NCBI GenBank assembly: GCA_035041965.1
Contig: JAPYMA010000051.1
Location: 1 to 64,000, forward strand
Origin: Anisakis pegreffii
Lineage: Eukaryota; Nematoda; Chromadorea; Rhabditida; Anisakidae
DNA length: 64,000 nt
Direction: 5' to 3'
Of this stretch, positions 52,216-64,000 are shown piece by piece. A program made the position numbers and the translations under genes. Below the pieces are notes generated by a model that was not told where the DNA came from, ran no database searches, and was given only the letters and a program-made list of their open reading frames with translations. Numbering within the stretch: position 1 is the first letter of the stretch; each line of letters begins with the position of its first letter.

Positions 52216-53984
52216 ATGCGCGAATTTAAGGTTGACAATTCATTTTGTTGCATTCTTTCGGGTCACTATAATTTTCAGTAGATTTTGAAGTGTTTTCGAA
52301 TGACACCAAATTTCTCCAACTTCATGGGAAAACACTTTTCCATCATCGATAGTAACCTATTATCCAGCCTAGGTTTGCTTTTGTTTCAGTTCGTGAATTG
52401 CGCAACGTTTTGGTTCAAATATAATTAATTTTTGATCATTGATAGTAAGAGGCTCTTGGAAATATAATATTGATCAGAATTATTTTTGGAAATCGTGGAA
52501 TGAACGAGAAAAAGCAAATTTGATGAATGAATGTTTTGTGCAGGTAGTCGTTTTGGGGAGTGGTGGAGTTGGGAAGTCAGCATTGACCGTGCAGTTTGTA
52601 TCGAATACATTCATCGAGAAATACGATCCTACAATCGAGGATTTCTACCGAAAAGAAATTGAGGTTTCGTTTCGTTGCTATCTTTCTGATCATCGGAATT
52701 ACTGACAGTTTTGGTTTATTTAGTAATTTTGTTAAATCGGCCTTCAAAAGATGTGGAATCATTAGAACGTTCGAGTGAGACAAATTTGCATTGTCTTTAG
52801 AATGAGTGGATCACATTATTCGGTCGTTTTATTGGGTAAATTAAGCAACCACTTCAAATCCTTAATTGAGTAAGTGGATTGGCTTCTAACGTTTGAAATC
52901 GTCGTGAATTTTCCAAGTGTGGATTCTGAAAGTGAACGATGGATTTACTCGGATTTTTGCGGCATTTTAGGTTGACGGTCAACCGTGTGTATTGGAAATA
53001 TTGGATACGGCAGGCACAGAGCAGTTCGCGTCGATGCGTGATTTATATATAAAGAATGGACAGGGATTCGTTGTTGTTTACGCAATAACAAGTCAACAGA
53101 CATTCCACGATATCAAGACGATGCGAGATCAGATTGTTAGGGTCAAGGTATCGGAAATTGTTTCACTTTCATTCACTTCTCCTTTCTCCCGAAGCGAATT
53201 TGTAACCCGAGAATTTTTCATGTGTTTTATGAATGTTAAACAGACGGCGGCAAAAAATTCCACTGAAAGATGCGATACTTTATTTCATAGCATATTGATG
53301 ATGATGATGATTCATTGGCGGCGTGCATGAATTTGCTTATGAGGCTTCAAGAAGAAAAATCTTTTATTGATTATTGGAGTCAGTCGATGAAAATTTCAGT
53401 TTTCTCAAAATATTGGGATTATTTAGGATTGTTTTTGTTTTTTGTTTCAGGGTACGGATCAAGTACCGATTCTTTTAGTAGGTAACAAATGTGATTTGAT
53501 TCATCAACGGCAGGTGAGATTTATTTTTCTTTTTTGTACATGTTCTTATAAGATAGCTGAACAATTGGCTCAAATGACTCGACTCGTCGTTTAACTTCAC
53601 ATAGAATTTTTATCCTGCTAGTGGAATTTTGGTAATCTAGCGCGGGAATAGATGTGTTGAATCAGAAAATGCAACAGTTAATGTCAGTAATTTTATCGAG
53701 CTGTGGTTTAGCTTGAATCGAATAGTTCATTCAGTTATGTAATTCAACTTGATTGATGATAAATTCTTGTTACGTATCAATATGTGGATATTTTTATGGC
53801 TGTTTTTAAGGTTCGAAACGAAGACGGTTTAGCGTTAGCCGAATATTGGTCGTGTCCATTTACGGAATGCTCAGCAAAGAATGCTCATAATGTTAATACG
53901 GTGTTTGCGGAGATTGTGAGAGAGATGAATTATGTTCAGAATGCACGTACAAAACAGAGGCAAGGTTGTTGTTCAATTAGTTAA
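52216..53984 (+). CDS. rap-2: Rap2-type Ras-family small GTPase
   Basis: GTP-switch protein of the Rap branch, acting at membranes in adhesion, polarity and neuronal patterning. Five exons: 52216-52230, 52544-52663, 52971-53147, 53451-53513 and 53811-53984, giving 182 residues (human RAP2A has 183). The first exon codes only five residues, MREFK, matching the family start. Nucleotide-binding motifs are GSGGVGKS (10-17), T35 in [15 protein letters not shown] (57-62), NKCD (116-119) and SAK (146-148). F39 in the effector region is the Rap2 type (Rap1 has Ser), and T61 in place of the Ras glutamine is the Rap hallmark. The C-terminus CCSIS offers a CAAX box with terminal Ser, favouring farnesylation, and an adjacent Cys for palmitoylation. 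An AATAAA lies at 54576-54581; the true poly(A) site is unknown. Confidence 0.98.
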
Positions 53985-56900
53985 TAACACTAGTTATTAT
54001 TATTGAAAATGTATAGTAATAATAATTATTATTACTATGTTTGACTTTCATTATTGTGTATATTATTGGGATTGAATTAATCACTGTTTTGTAACGTTTG
54101 TTCTACTAAAAGTAATAATGATTATATGACTGTTTTGTTGTTTTTTTTAAAATGTTTCTTTTGTATTTAACACATTTCACGTCCATCGTCATTCTCCTCT
54201 GTTTGATCTATCAATTGATTTTTATTTTTCATCGCTGTATGGAAATCACGAATCTTATCGAATATTCGTAATTTGCATTTTCTGTTAAAATAAGTTTGTT
54301 TTTGGGAACAATTTTTCGGAAGTGGATTTTGCATTTTGTTTTTCTTTTTTTTGTTGAGTAATCGTTTAAGTCAACTGATCGCTGCCCACTTTTTTTGTGA
54401 TCATTCTGCATTGCTCTTGTTCGTGATGTTCTCTTTTTGATGCATTTTATTGCTTCTGAAAAAGTGATTTTTCCACTTGTTCAGTTTTATAATCAGAAAG
54501 AATTTTTCACGTAAATTTTTGAAGTTGTGTGAAAAATTTTGAAATGTAGATTTTGATATCCAATAAGGAAAGAGGAATAAAGTCAGAAAATTTTATGATG
54601 TTATGCTCTTTCCTAATGGGGCAATTCTCTGGCTCAACGTCACTTAACGCGTTTAAGATTCTTCTAGTGAAAGCACCGATAACCTCATGCTGACGTTATA
54701 GGGGAAATCGAAAAGTTTTTTTTTTTTTCAAATTGTTGAGACTTCAGCTACTTTCACTCTTCACTTCTTTCTCCAAGAATCGTAATGTTCGTTCCGCTTT
54801 CTTTTATTTTTCAGTTCTATTCTCAAGTGTTGGTTCGTCAAAATTTTAAAGTTTCAAATTATTTCAAATTTGTTTATTTCTCTCTCCCCGCTCTACCAAG
54901 AAAAGAAGAGACGAGTGAGCTTCACGTCTGGTGCGTCGAAACCCTCGTCGTTTTTCATGTATTAGCAACAATGGAAAATTCATTTTTTGGTTTATTATTC
55001 TTTTGACGAAATTTTTAAAAAATGCTGATGTTGAGAATTCCGTTCCTAGTTTTTTTTTGTGTGTGTTTTCTTGTGAAAATAGGATAAATGCTTCCATCAG
55101 TTTATTAGTAACGTTGTTGAAATCAGGTTTTGCTAATTCGCTTCTTTTATTTTCAATATCCGTGTGCGTTTCTTATGTTTGTGTGATGACTTCTTGTTGT
55201 TTTTTTTAAAGCATTGTTTTTTGCTTGCGTTCGTTCGTGCATTGGTTTTTCTTTTTCTCAAAAACTTCAATCCGTTAGTAGCCTTATAGTTTTGTCAACT
55301 TATTGACTTGTTTCGATGCACAAAGCTCGCCTTAGAAGTGGTCATTTATTTTATTCGTTTTTGTTGCAAAATTTTTCGATCGATACTCATTCATATTCTT
55401 TTGATGAATCGTTTGGTGGTTAGCGGTTACATATTTATTGATGGTGGTGAAGGAATATTTGTTTTTTGAGTGATGAGATCAGTAGGCTTTCATCATTGAA
55501 ACGTTCAAAATTGGGAGAGTGCATTTTGGGGTTCAAATGCTCATAGCGAAATTCAGATAGATTCATTAGATGTATCTGTCTTCGGCTGCTGGCTGGTGCT
55601 GCTTGTGAGTTGCGCCTCAGAGTTGATTCGTTCAGTGAGATTTGCGGAATTTCATTGCAGAATTTTGGAAACTTTCATTGAAGGCCTTGAAAAACTCGTT
55701 GAAATTGGACTTGTTCAGTTAAATTTTTTCATTTTTCCCCAAATTTTTTTGCGAACTACTTTCCAGAAAATTTGTAGATTTCTTCGAGAAATTCGCCCAT
55801 ATTCTGAGTTAATTCAGAGTAAGTACCTCTTGCTGCTTGTCTGTCATTCGATCATTTCTTCCTTTGTGACTCCCAATTACATTTGATACGATTCATTGAA
55901 TTCGTCTTCGTCTGTCGTAAATTCGATGTACCTCTATGAATGTTTTGTTTCCTTCTTCGAATATTTTACTTACGACACCGAGAGTGCATTTGCCTTCGAC
56001 AATAATAATGCTGATTGTTGTTGTTGTTGTTATAGCCGATTTATACTTTTGCTCTTTTCTTTATGTGTGTATGTTCATAGCCGTGCATTTCGAGTGTTTT
56101 TTTAATCAACGATGCATATGTGGTCATCTATAGAGTAGTATATATGAGTGTGTTCTTGTGTAATTTTTGTGATCTATTGAAAGCGTTATTGATATGTGTG
56201 TTAGTAACAATGATTTTATCTCGATAGCAATAATAGTAATAAAGATAAGGACTGTTACAGCACTTCTTAGAATATTGCATTATGAATCGATCTGTTGGTT
56301 TTAGTGGGTTTCAATGAAAAAGTTGTTACGAGGGCATGGAATTTTAGAAATTGAGATTTAATCGCAGGCTTACGATTAGGCCAAGGTTCATGCTTAAGCA
56401 ATACCGTGACCAAAATTGGTTGAAGCTGGGAGCTCCTTTCTCACACATAATGCAAAATTCTGAATAGTGTTGTTCTTAATAATAATAACAGTAATAGTAA
56501 TAATCTCAAAGCAATCATTTTAAACTGTGTAGTTTATGCAGTTTCATTTTTATAAAATTGTATTTTCTGACTGTATTTTGCATTTTCGGATGTTGGTTGC
56601 ATGCTCTTCTTCACATTCTTGTATATCTCAAAAATATTTGTAATATTGTTTTTTACTTGTCGAACTGTAATCGTAATTTTGAGCATCGTTCTCTTAATAT
56701 TACTATTTTCGGTTTTATTTTTGTATTCCATTTTATGGTTTTATGCTGCAAATTATACTCTATAGTACGCCGCAATAATCGGGTAATACAGTTTTTCCAC
56801 TAAATTTGTCCACTTCATTCTCATTTCCATCCATATTTTCATGTTCATGTATGTTTTCATGTGGAAATTTATTATGTATTGGTTATGCATGTTGATCGTT

Positions 56901-59304
56901 TTGTTTATTTGATATGATTTTGTGTTGCAACAACAAATGATTGTGTGCTGTCGATAGTTTTCGTTTGAATGAGAGAGTTAAGGAGATGAAATGATCACAG
57001 GATGACACTTAAATGGTTGTTGAATGTTTAGTTAGATTTGATTAGGATGGACATAAGATTTGCATGATAGACGAATGAATTCACAGATACTTATAGTGAA
57101 TTATCTTGATGTCTTGACATGAAACCTGTGGGGAAATATTGCGGATTTGAAGTATATACCATATTGTTGTTAGGAACTGTCAGATTCAAAATTTGTTTGT
57201 TTGATGGTTTAATTGAATTTACTAATGAATAGAGTCAAAAAATATGATCGGCGCTATTAATTCATGTTGTCGTTGTTGCACTTATCATCAGTTATCAGTT
57301 TATTTCTTTGATGCAATTTTTGATTATCGCTTATTCGCTGCATATTTTGTACATGTAGATTTGAAAATTTTGTTATGATTTTGTCGATATTATTGATGGA
57401 AATGAAAACTTTTCATAGCGCAACAATTGATTTTTCAATTACACTCTTTAACTGTTGGGAAAGGTGTTCTAAGTTGTGGAAGAGTTGTCTGAGTTATAGT
57501 AATGAAACGCGCATGCAATAAGGATTGAATCGGTTAGTTGCTGGATGAGATTTTCATAAGATATTTCTACGCAGCAATATTTCTCGTTGAACTGTCTATC
57601 TATCACTTACGTGGAACAAATGCATTATTTTGAAGGATTTTATTGTTGATACTGATGTGTATGTATAATGGTTCGGTGTTTTAAGCGGCCGCGAAAATAC
57701 TTCAGCTTTTGCATTCCTGTGTAAAAATGTTCATTTTGACTGCTTCTCTTTGGGAAAAAATAAAGTATTCACGAGATTTATGAGGGCAATCAAAGTTTTA
57801 GAGTGAACATAAGAAGATGATTCAAGATAATTCTTCTGTTCTCTTTAATAATTTGTTTCGAGGTATTAGGTGATTTAAAATGAGCACTTCTAATGGATAT
57901 TACGTGTGCGGTTGGTGTTTCAACATTCTCACTTGATATTCAAAAATAAAATGATAATGTTTGGTAGGGTGATTAGTTTGAAAGTGATGAGAAATGACTG
58001 CTTTACGTGCAGTCAGACTTTCAAGACGGACTTTCAATGAAGTGCTTTCGTGGTTTCAACTGTAATTGCACTGTATTATTTGAATGTTTTATTATCATTC
58101 GTGATTTATTCCTGGCATAAATGCTTTTTTGATACGAAAATTGATTTGTTCATTGGTTGATAAAATATGAGTTGTGCTAATACTAAATTTAAGGTGCATT
58201 TTTGAAATTATTTCTACTTGTCAATATTATTGTATTTTTAATGTCATCATTTAATCATTGTCTTATTGAATGTGAGATTGAATTTCAATTAAAATATTTT
58301 TCCTATGAATTGTTGTCGTGTTGATCATGCAAACTGCAAACAATCTGTAACTGAATTCGATGCTCTTATACCTTATCGAAGTGAGCATTCCAGCACAACA
58401 ACAACAACAAAATTTGTGATTGATTGTGAAGTGATGTCAACTGTGAAAAAATTAATGATACCAGTGTTTGGGTCACATTTTTGCGTGGGATAAAGCAGGA
58501 AGAAGCGAGTGATTAAAGAGGTCATTAAACTAAGTGCTCAGATATGCATACATTGTCCATATCATTGGCTGTCTCATTAAATTTGAGAATCTCATTTTTG
58601 ATGAATTCTCATTTTTGAATAAAGCATTATGAGGGGCATAGTGTTGTGACGTTCGGACTGATTTCAGTTTAATTTTAATCACTATAAGACAGTAAGAGTG
58701 ATTCTCATTGTTAACGTTGATTCAATCCAAAATACGTGATATTCAATGTTTTGGGTTAATAGGATTAGCCTCAACATTGAGCTTTCAGTTGTTTTAGTTC
58801 ATTAATTTAATTAGCAATTAGAACTCATCTGTTTGAGTTTATGCCTCTCAGATATAACCAATATCGCTTTCTTCATTCAGATGTCCTTCTTTCCATATAG
58901 CTGATGATAGCAGTGTAGGATATTGTCCGTTTTCAAGGATTGCTAACTTCGCAGGAAGAGTGCCGAGAAATAGGCTCAAAAACACCCGACCGATCGAGTG
59001 AATACACTTGATTTCTGGAATTGCTCAGAGTAATTGTTGAAAACGAGTGATAGCCACAAACCAGTGATCTTTCTGAATCAATCACAAATGCTGGCTATAA
59101 TTACTTGAACCGAATTGATTCATAGCGATTGGTTTGATGTATCAGTCGTTGCGCAACGAATCACCAATAGAAATTTATTGCCGTGAATGATTTCTCGTAT
59201 ATGATAAGATATTTATTTATAGATATTGCCAATGTTTTAGGCACATCACACACGCACACACACACAAAAAAAAAACAGGAAACGAAGACGAGAAAACCAG
59301 TGCA
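53985..59304. other. Long AT-rich intergenic stretch between rap-2 and the mL1 gene
   Basis: It presumably includes the rap-2 3' untranslated region at the left and the mL1 promoter at the right. Frames are short and Phe/Leu/Ile-rich, as expected from T-rich DNA. I see no conserved protein motif, tRNA, transposon ends or tandem array. Confidence 0.45.
59247..59276. repeat. CA microsatellite and A tract
   Basis: A short (CA)n run with one interruption, followed by ten A residues, about 30 bp before the mL1 start codon. It lies just downstream of an acceptor-like TGTTTTAG at 59233-59240, so it may be in the 5' untranslated region. Confidence 0.8.
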
Positions 59305-62300
59305 ATGCGAATACCGTTCAGTCGAGCCCCGTTAGCCGTGTTAGGCGGGGCCATGCCATTGCCACTGCAAAATGTGTTCCCTTTGACGGCTCTGCTGTCA
59401 CCTCAAGTCCTCCAGCTACAACAACAGAGAGGTTGCATTAAAATATCTCAAAATTTGAGCCTTTCGAAAAAATTTCTCCAACTGGAACACAAGTTTCATC
59501 AAATGCAAAGGAAGGAAGCATGAAATATTGGGCTGATTCAATGGCTATCCGCTAATCAATTCATAGTTCATAATTTGAGAACATATGAATGAAGCTGAAG
59601 ATATTATTTCTGCTATTGCAATCACCAGCTACTTTGTGATATGCAAAAACGCTTAAATTGATATACGTCATGAATGGATAATTGGACACTAATAAAAGAT
59701 TAGGCTGCCCAGTAGGTTGGGTAACATCAGCGACATTAAAAAGACTTATCACTGATACTGTGAGCAATATATCACCGATACGTTTATATCATTCAACGCT
59801 TTTTTAGCTAACATTTAATGTGATAAAGAATCAGAAACTGGTTTGAAGCGGCACATTCGGTGAGAATCATTCGAAACTACATTCCAACTGAATTGTTGAT
59901 TGTGAACTGAAGAATGTTAAGGTCGTAAACGAGCGCTGAAAGCGAATTTATCACGTCAACAAAAATTAGAAAGACGTTTAAAACGGGAAGCGAAAGAAGC
60001 GGCCCGGAAGCAGTACAATTTCATGGAACGATTGAATATTCGTCGCATGAAAAACCTGTTCGTTTTTTATGCGACCATTTCAAAATTTCATTTTCTCATT
60101 CCATTTTAGCTCTTTTTGTCTCGTCTTGTTTCAACTTCATTTCATCGTTTCGTTTAGCTTTTGCCAAATTCTCATATCACTTTTTCTTCAGTTGTTTTTT
60201 TTTTCATCACCAAGTTTTGATCATTTTGATTGATTATCACATCGCTGCGAATAAAATTATTTCGAAAAGTCGTTTCTAGTGATGCGTCCGTTTCATGCAA
60301 TAAACGCAAGTAAAGAATCACTGAATTTTTGGGAAATTTTTTTTCCGACTGAAAATCGCACGTCATCTTTCCTATAGGTCAACTAGAATATTAGAAGATT
60401 CCGAAATGGTTTTGGTATTTCCATGATGAGAATATATACATGATGAGTTCCGTTTCGATTGCAGACTGTCACCGTCTCAACAGTTTCCCGGTCGACTGAT
60501 TCGTGAGGATGAAGAGGGCTTACCTGATAAACCAACAACAAATGTTTACATATCAACCATGTTGAAGACACAGTTTCACCCTATTCCCGAGGCGTTGGCC
60601 GTGCATAGGTGTGCATTTTACTTGGCTGTTGAGATCGGACATTTCTTGCCGTATTCTGTTCTGTTGACTTAAGATGATTGACTCTGATCGTGAGGTTGTG
60701 ACTGATAATAACTGGCTGGACGAGTGGTTCGATGAGCATTTTTGAGGGGGTTGGGATATTTTCTCAGTAGTTCAGCTGCTAGGAAACGATTGTTTAAGGC
60801 TGAAATTTCAGGGAAATGCAGCAGCCATCGATTTATAATAACCCAAAAGCACCGATACGATTAAGGATCGAGCTGAACATGAATACAGAACGACAAGTTG
60901 GTGGTTACTTCACAAGCTTGTTTGTCTTCTTTTCAGAAATATTATCACAAATCGATGAACTGTGCATCGTTGGACGTCTTCAAACATTTTTATGTTTTGC
61001 AAAAATATTCCTGAAATCAGAATGCCCATTTGTTTAGGAGAGCGTGGCAATATGCATTTATCTGGATATTATTTGTTTGTTTCGTTCTGTTTGTATAAAA
61101 AGTGATTGTATTGTGGAAGTGGTGATTTGATGATTGTGTGATGTCAGTTCTAGTAACCTAATGCAGAGAGTCATTTACCAATTTAATTAATACTTTCAGA
61201 CTAAAATGGTACCAAACAGTGACGAGATCGTACCAGTTCCATATCAGTTCGTCCATAACGAGAAGCGTACTATCTTGGCGTTTGCTCGCGACCCAAAATT
61301 GCAAGAATTGGCCGTCGAATCGGGTGCTGAAATCGCGTTAGGGCCTGAAATGATCAAAAAGGTTACTGGATTCGGGGGCATACCAAAACGCTTTCGTAGA
61401 CAGTTGCTGAATGTAAGGAGAATGCAGATGAGAAAAACTGAGGAAGGAATAATGAAATACGTAAAGACATCGCAATGAATCGAATTCTTTGAGAGGGTTC
61501 GAGCGAAGAGTGTGGCAATTTGAAGGTGAATTTCAGATAATCAAAGGACAATTTCGAACGGATGACTATGATTTTTGTGTGGCGCATGTGGATATGGGAC
61601 CATCAATTCTACCGTTGCGTGGAATATTGAAAACACGCTTTCCAACAAAACTTAACGGTCTCCTATGATCACATTTCAGCTGGCTTTTACATTGGAAATA
61701 AAAGATTGAGCGTAAATGCGTCCGACTTGTGACATTCGGTTTCGGTTGAATTTATTTCGCGTATGTATTCCTCATTTTCAGGAGGTCTCGGTGAAGATCT
61801 ACCGGATCTGATACAAATGTTCAAAAATGGTGTTAAAGTGAATATACGCGGTGATCCGGTCTATCCAGTATGGGGACTGTGTAATGTGGTCGTGGGAAGG
61901 GTGAATTTTATTGCGGCAATTGCTCTTAACTACTAGAATTTTGAAAGAATTGCTGCGTGATCAGCCTAGAAACTTTTCAAGTTCGCTAATATATTGGCCG
62001 TGATGGACGTATTCATGACCTTTGCATGATATGATTACTGTGTAAATAGTAATTTTTCTCGGGTAACGCATCAAGTGATCGTTGCGCTGTTTTAGTTATC
62101 AATGCCTGATGAAGAAATTGAAGCGAACATCGGCTCGATTATAAAGGCAATTTGTAAACATCGCAATCCAGCATTAGGTGTGTGATGCAAACAGTTTCCA
62201 TATTATAATTTCAATCTTTTATTGAATTAACAGTAATTAAGCCATTCTTTCAGGACCGTTCATAAATAGAGCATTGATGATGGTGATTCCAGGCGATATG

Positions 62301-62995
62301 CATTTAGCAATTGATATTGATAAATTCTTACCAGTTGCGACACCTGAAGAAATTGAAAAGGTAAATGAAAGGATGAGCAAACACTCGAACGTCGCAAGCG
62401 AATGAATCCGAAGCTGTTCGTATAACATGCCACGAGAAGTTATGCGGAAATGACCGCAAAGCTCTGAAAAAATGTTAAATGAACTGACGCACATTTTATT
62501 GACAATAGAGCACAATGCATTCAGTAGATCGAAAAATAACGAGTTGTTAGGTATATAATAGGATTGGAGAGCGATTATATGAAACACTGATTCAGTGTAT
62601 TATACAGATGGCCATTTGAACTGTCGTATCGTTCATGGTTTTTGTTTTGAGATCGTGGAATCTATTCCCCATTGGTTTAGTTGTATTAGGTTTATGAGAA
62701 CAGGTTTCTCGTTGGGATTTGTGGATGGTTTCTGTGATAAATTTTCAATTCTTTTAATTCTGTACGTTTTTGACCTACTGAATACATTCGGAGGTTATTC
62801 TTATATCGAGTGATTCAATTTGTAGGTTTTGAATGTTGTTCAGTTTCTCAAAAATTCTTAACAGCTCGTCTTATTTGTTCAAATTGCTCATTTTAGGTGG
62901 AGAAACGACGAAATAGAAAGAAGAAGAAAGAAGTTGTCACAAGCGCAGATGACGACGATGCGGCTGATGAGTCTGTCGCAACGATGTCCGCATAA
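59305..62995 (+). CDS. mrpl-1: Mitochondrial large-ribosomal-subunit protein L1 (uL1m)
   Basis: Component of the mitochondrial ribosome; uL1 forms the mobile stalk near the E site. Ten exons join in phase: 59305-59431, 59922-60057, 60465-60608, 60812-60896, 61200-61361, 61537-61657, 61782-61900, 62096-62177, 62254-62360 and 62897-62995, giving 393 residues (human MRPL1 has 325). The N-terminus MRIPFSRAPLAVLGG has Arg but no acidic residues, like a mitochondrial presequence. A strongly basic segment follows (RQQKLERRLKREAKEAARK). Then comes the L1 domain: VPYQFVHNEKRTILAFA, ELAVESGAEIALGPEMIKK, DLIQMFKNGVKV, SIIKAICKHRNPALGPFI and ends of the type IDKFLPVATPEE. A Lys-rich and Asp-rich tail (RRNRKKKKE ... 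DDDDAADE) closes the protein. The collinear match to human MRPL1 supports the call. Confidence 0.93.
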
Positions 62996-64000
62996 TGAAT
63001 ATAGCCTCATATTCAGTTGTTTCTAGTTATTAAAGTTGATATATTATACAATTGAAATTATGAAATGTTGTAGTGTATTTATTGTTTTTTCCGCACATTG
63101 ATAACAATAAATTTTTGAACAAAATCTTTTTTAGCACTCGTGTCATTTTTCTTTAGTCATTTTTACATTTCAAATGCGATTCGCATTCATATTTTAATAG
63201 CATTATAAGCCACTTATGTAAAGACAAAGCAAACGTTTGTCATTAGCGTTTGATAGCGATTTCTTTTTTTGCATATGAAGATGTTTATGTTTCTGTTTCA
63301 TTGAATATTCCAATATCCCGAAACGTGGGGGGTAAGTTCGTGACCTTCCCTAGTAAGTGGGAAATAGCTTTGTTAAATGATTTGCAAATTCAATTTTTAT
63401 CTGTGAAATTTGCGAATGAAATTGAATGTGATTCATTGACGGTAATGGCGTATGGTGTGAGGCGTTCTTGATAAAAGTTTTTAATATCATTCAAGGGCGA
63501 TGAGTTTTAGCACTCCTTTTTGATGTTATGAATCCACTCCTCGTTGGAAGTTATTTTTAGAACTGTGAGCAACAAAACGAAAATGATGCGCAAAAATTAT
63601 AGATTCGTCCTCCCCAACGACCATTTTATTTGACCAGAGAACAACGATTGCTGCATTCCAAACAATAAAACAATAACAATACGAATAAAAGTAATAAAAA
63701 TAATAAATAGAACAATTTTGCGACGTGAATGGTTGGATAAATGAATGTGCACTCATACGGAGTATGAAAACGCTGAATGAATGAATCCTCTCGAAAATAT
63801 TTGTAATAACATTAATAAATAAACAAATTCAGTAATAATAATAAATACTGATGCTATATATCGATAGCATTTTCGATAAATATCTTCGTGATTATGATCA
63901 AAACGACAATTATATTGACGATAACAACATCGTAAAATCAAATCAAACAACAGAAGTGATCCATTACGGACCAAAACGGGCCGAATTTTCAACTCACCAA
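62996..64000. other. Downstream flank of the mL1 gene to the window end
   Basis: After the poly(A) signal no gene is clear. A plus frame at 63250-63471 (containing FVTFPSKWEIALLNDLQ) and two Tyr/Ile-rich minus frames have no recognised domain. At the right edge, the minus strand reads TTG|GTGAGT, a good donor, so an exon of another gene may begin beyond position 64000; this is weak evidence. Confidence 0.35.
63106..63111 (+). terminator. Polyadenylation signal of the mL1 gene
   Basis: AATAAA lies 111 nt after the mL1 stop codon on the same strand and is followed by a T-rich stretch, as expected for 3' end formation. Confidence 0.6.

Overview
The window looks like a piece of a nematode nuclear genome, though this is an inference. 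It is AT-rich. Its genes are broken into many short exons separated by small introns that mostly end in TTTCAG or TTTTAG, and several first exons lie just behind a trans-splice-like TTTCAG. The spliced proteins are clear metazoan orthologues. No bacterial, organellar or viral gene was seen. The species cannot be named from the sequence.

Right to left on the minus strand: positions 809-9033 hold 26 phase-consistent exons of the nucleoporin NUP160. Its 5' end is not settled and its 3' end lies beyond position 1. Upstream, at 14681-17650, is a six-exon gene with conspicuously GC-rich exons, a Ser-Pro repeat, two CCHC-like zinc-binding modules and a basic C-terminus. I do not recognise its family. 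At 40917-41588 is a two-exon gene for a small 92-residue protein of unknown function, and at 42548-45291 is an eight-exon rpt-4/PSMC6 gene (26S proteasome ATPase). On the plus strand, 52216-53984 encodes a Rap2-type small GTPase (182 aa) and 59305-62995 encodes the mitochondrial ribosomal protein L1 (393 aa). These are housekeeping genes (nuclear pore, proteasome, GTPase signalling, mitoribosome) with no obvious shared pathway.

The middle of the window, about 9.6-40.9 kb, is mainly repeats. It has a cluster of perfect hairpins around a C-rich tract, a nested-palindrome MITE, simple-sequence tracts and an inverted duplication of a GC-rich segment. It also has a 6.4-kb satellite of 388/389-bp units with one strikingly invariant block, and a second tandem repeat family fused to a copy of the foldback arm seen at position 1. 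At 46342-47526 is a non-autonomous hAT-like transposon with exact 8-bp target duplications.

The items most worth following up are the unrecognised zinc-module gene and its inverted duplicate, the satellite with its invariant core, the hairpin cluster next to NUP160, and the foldback/satellite composite family.
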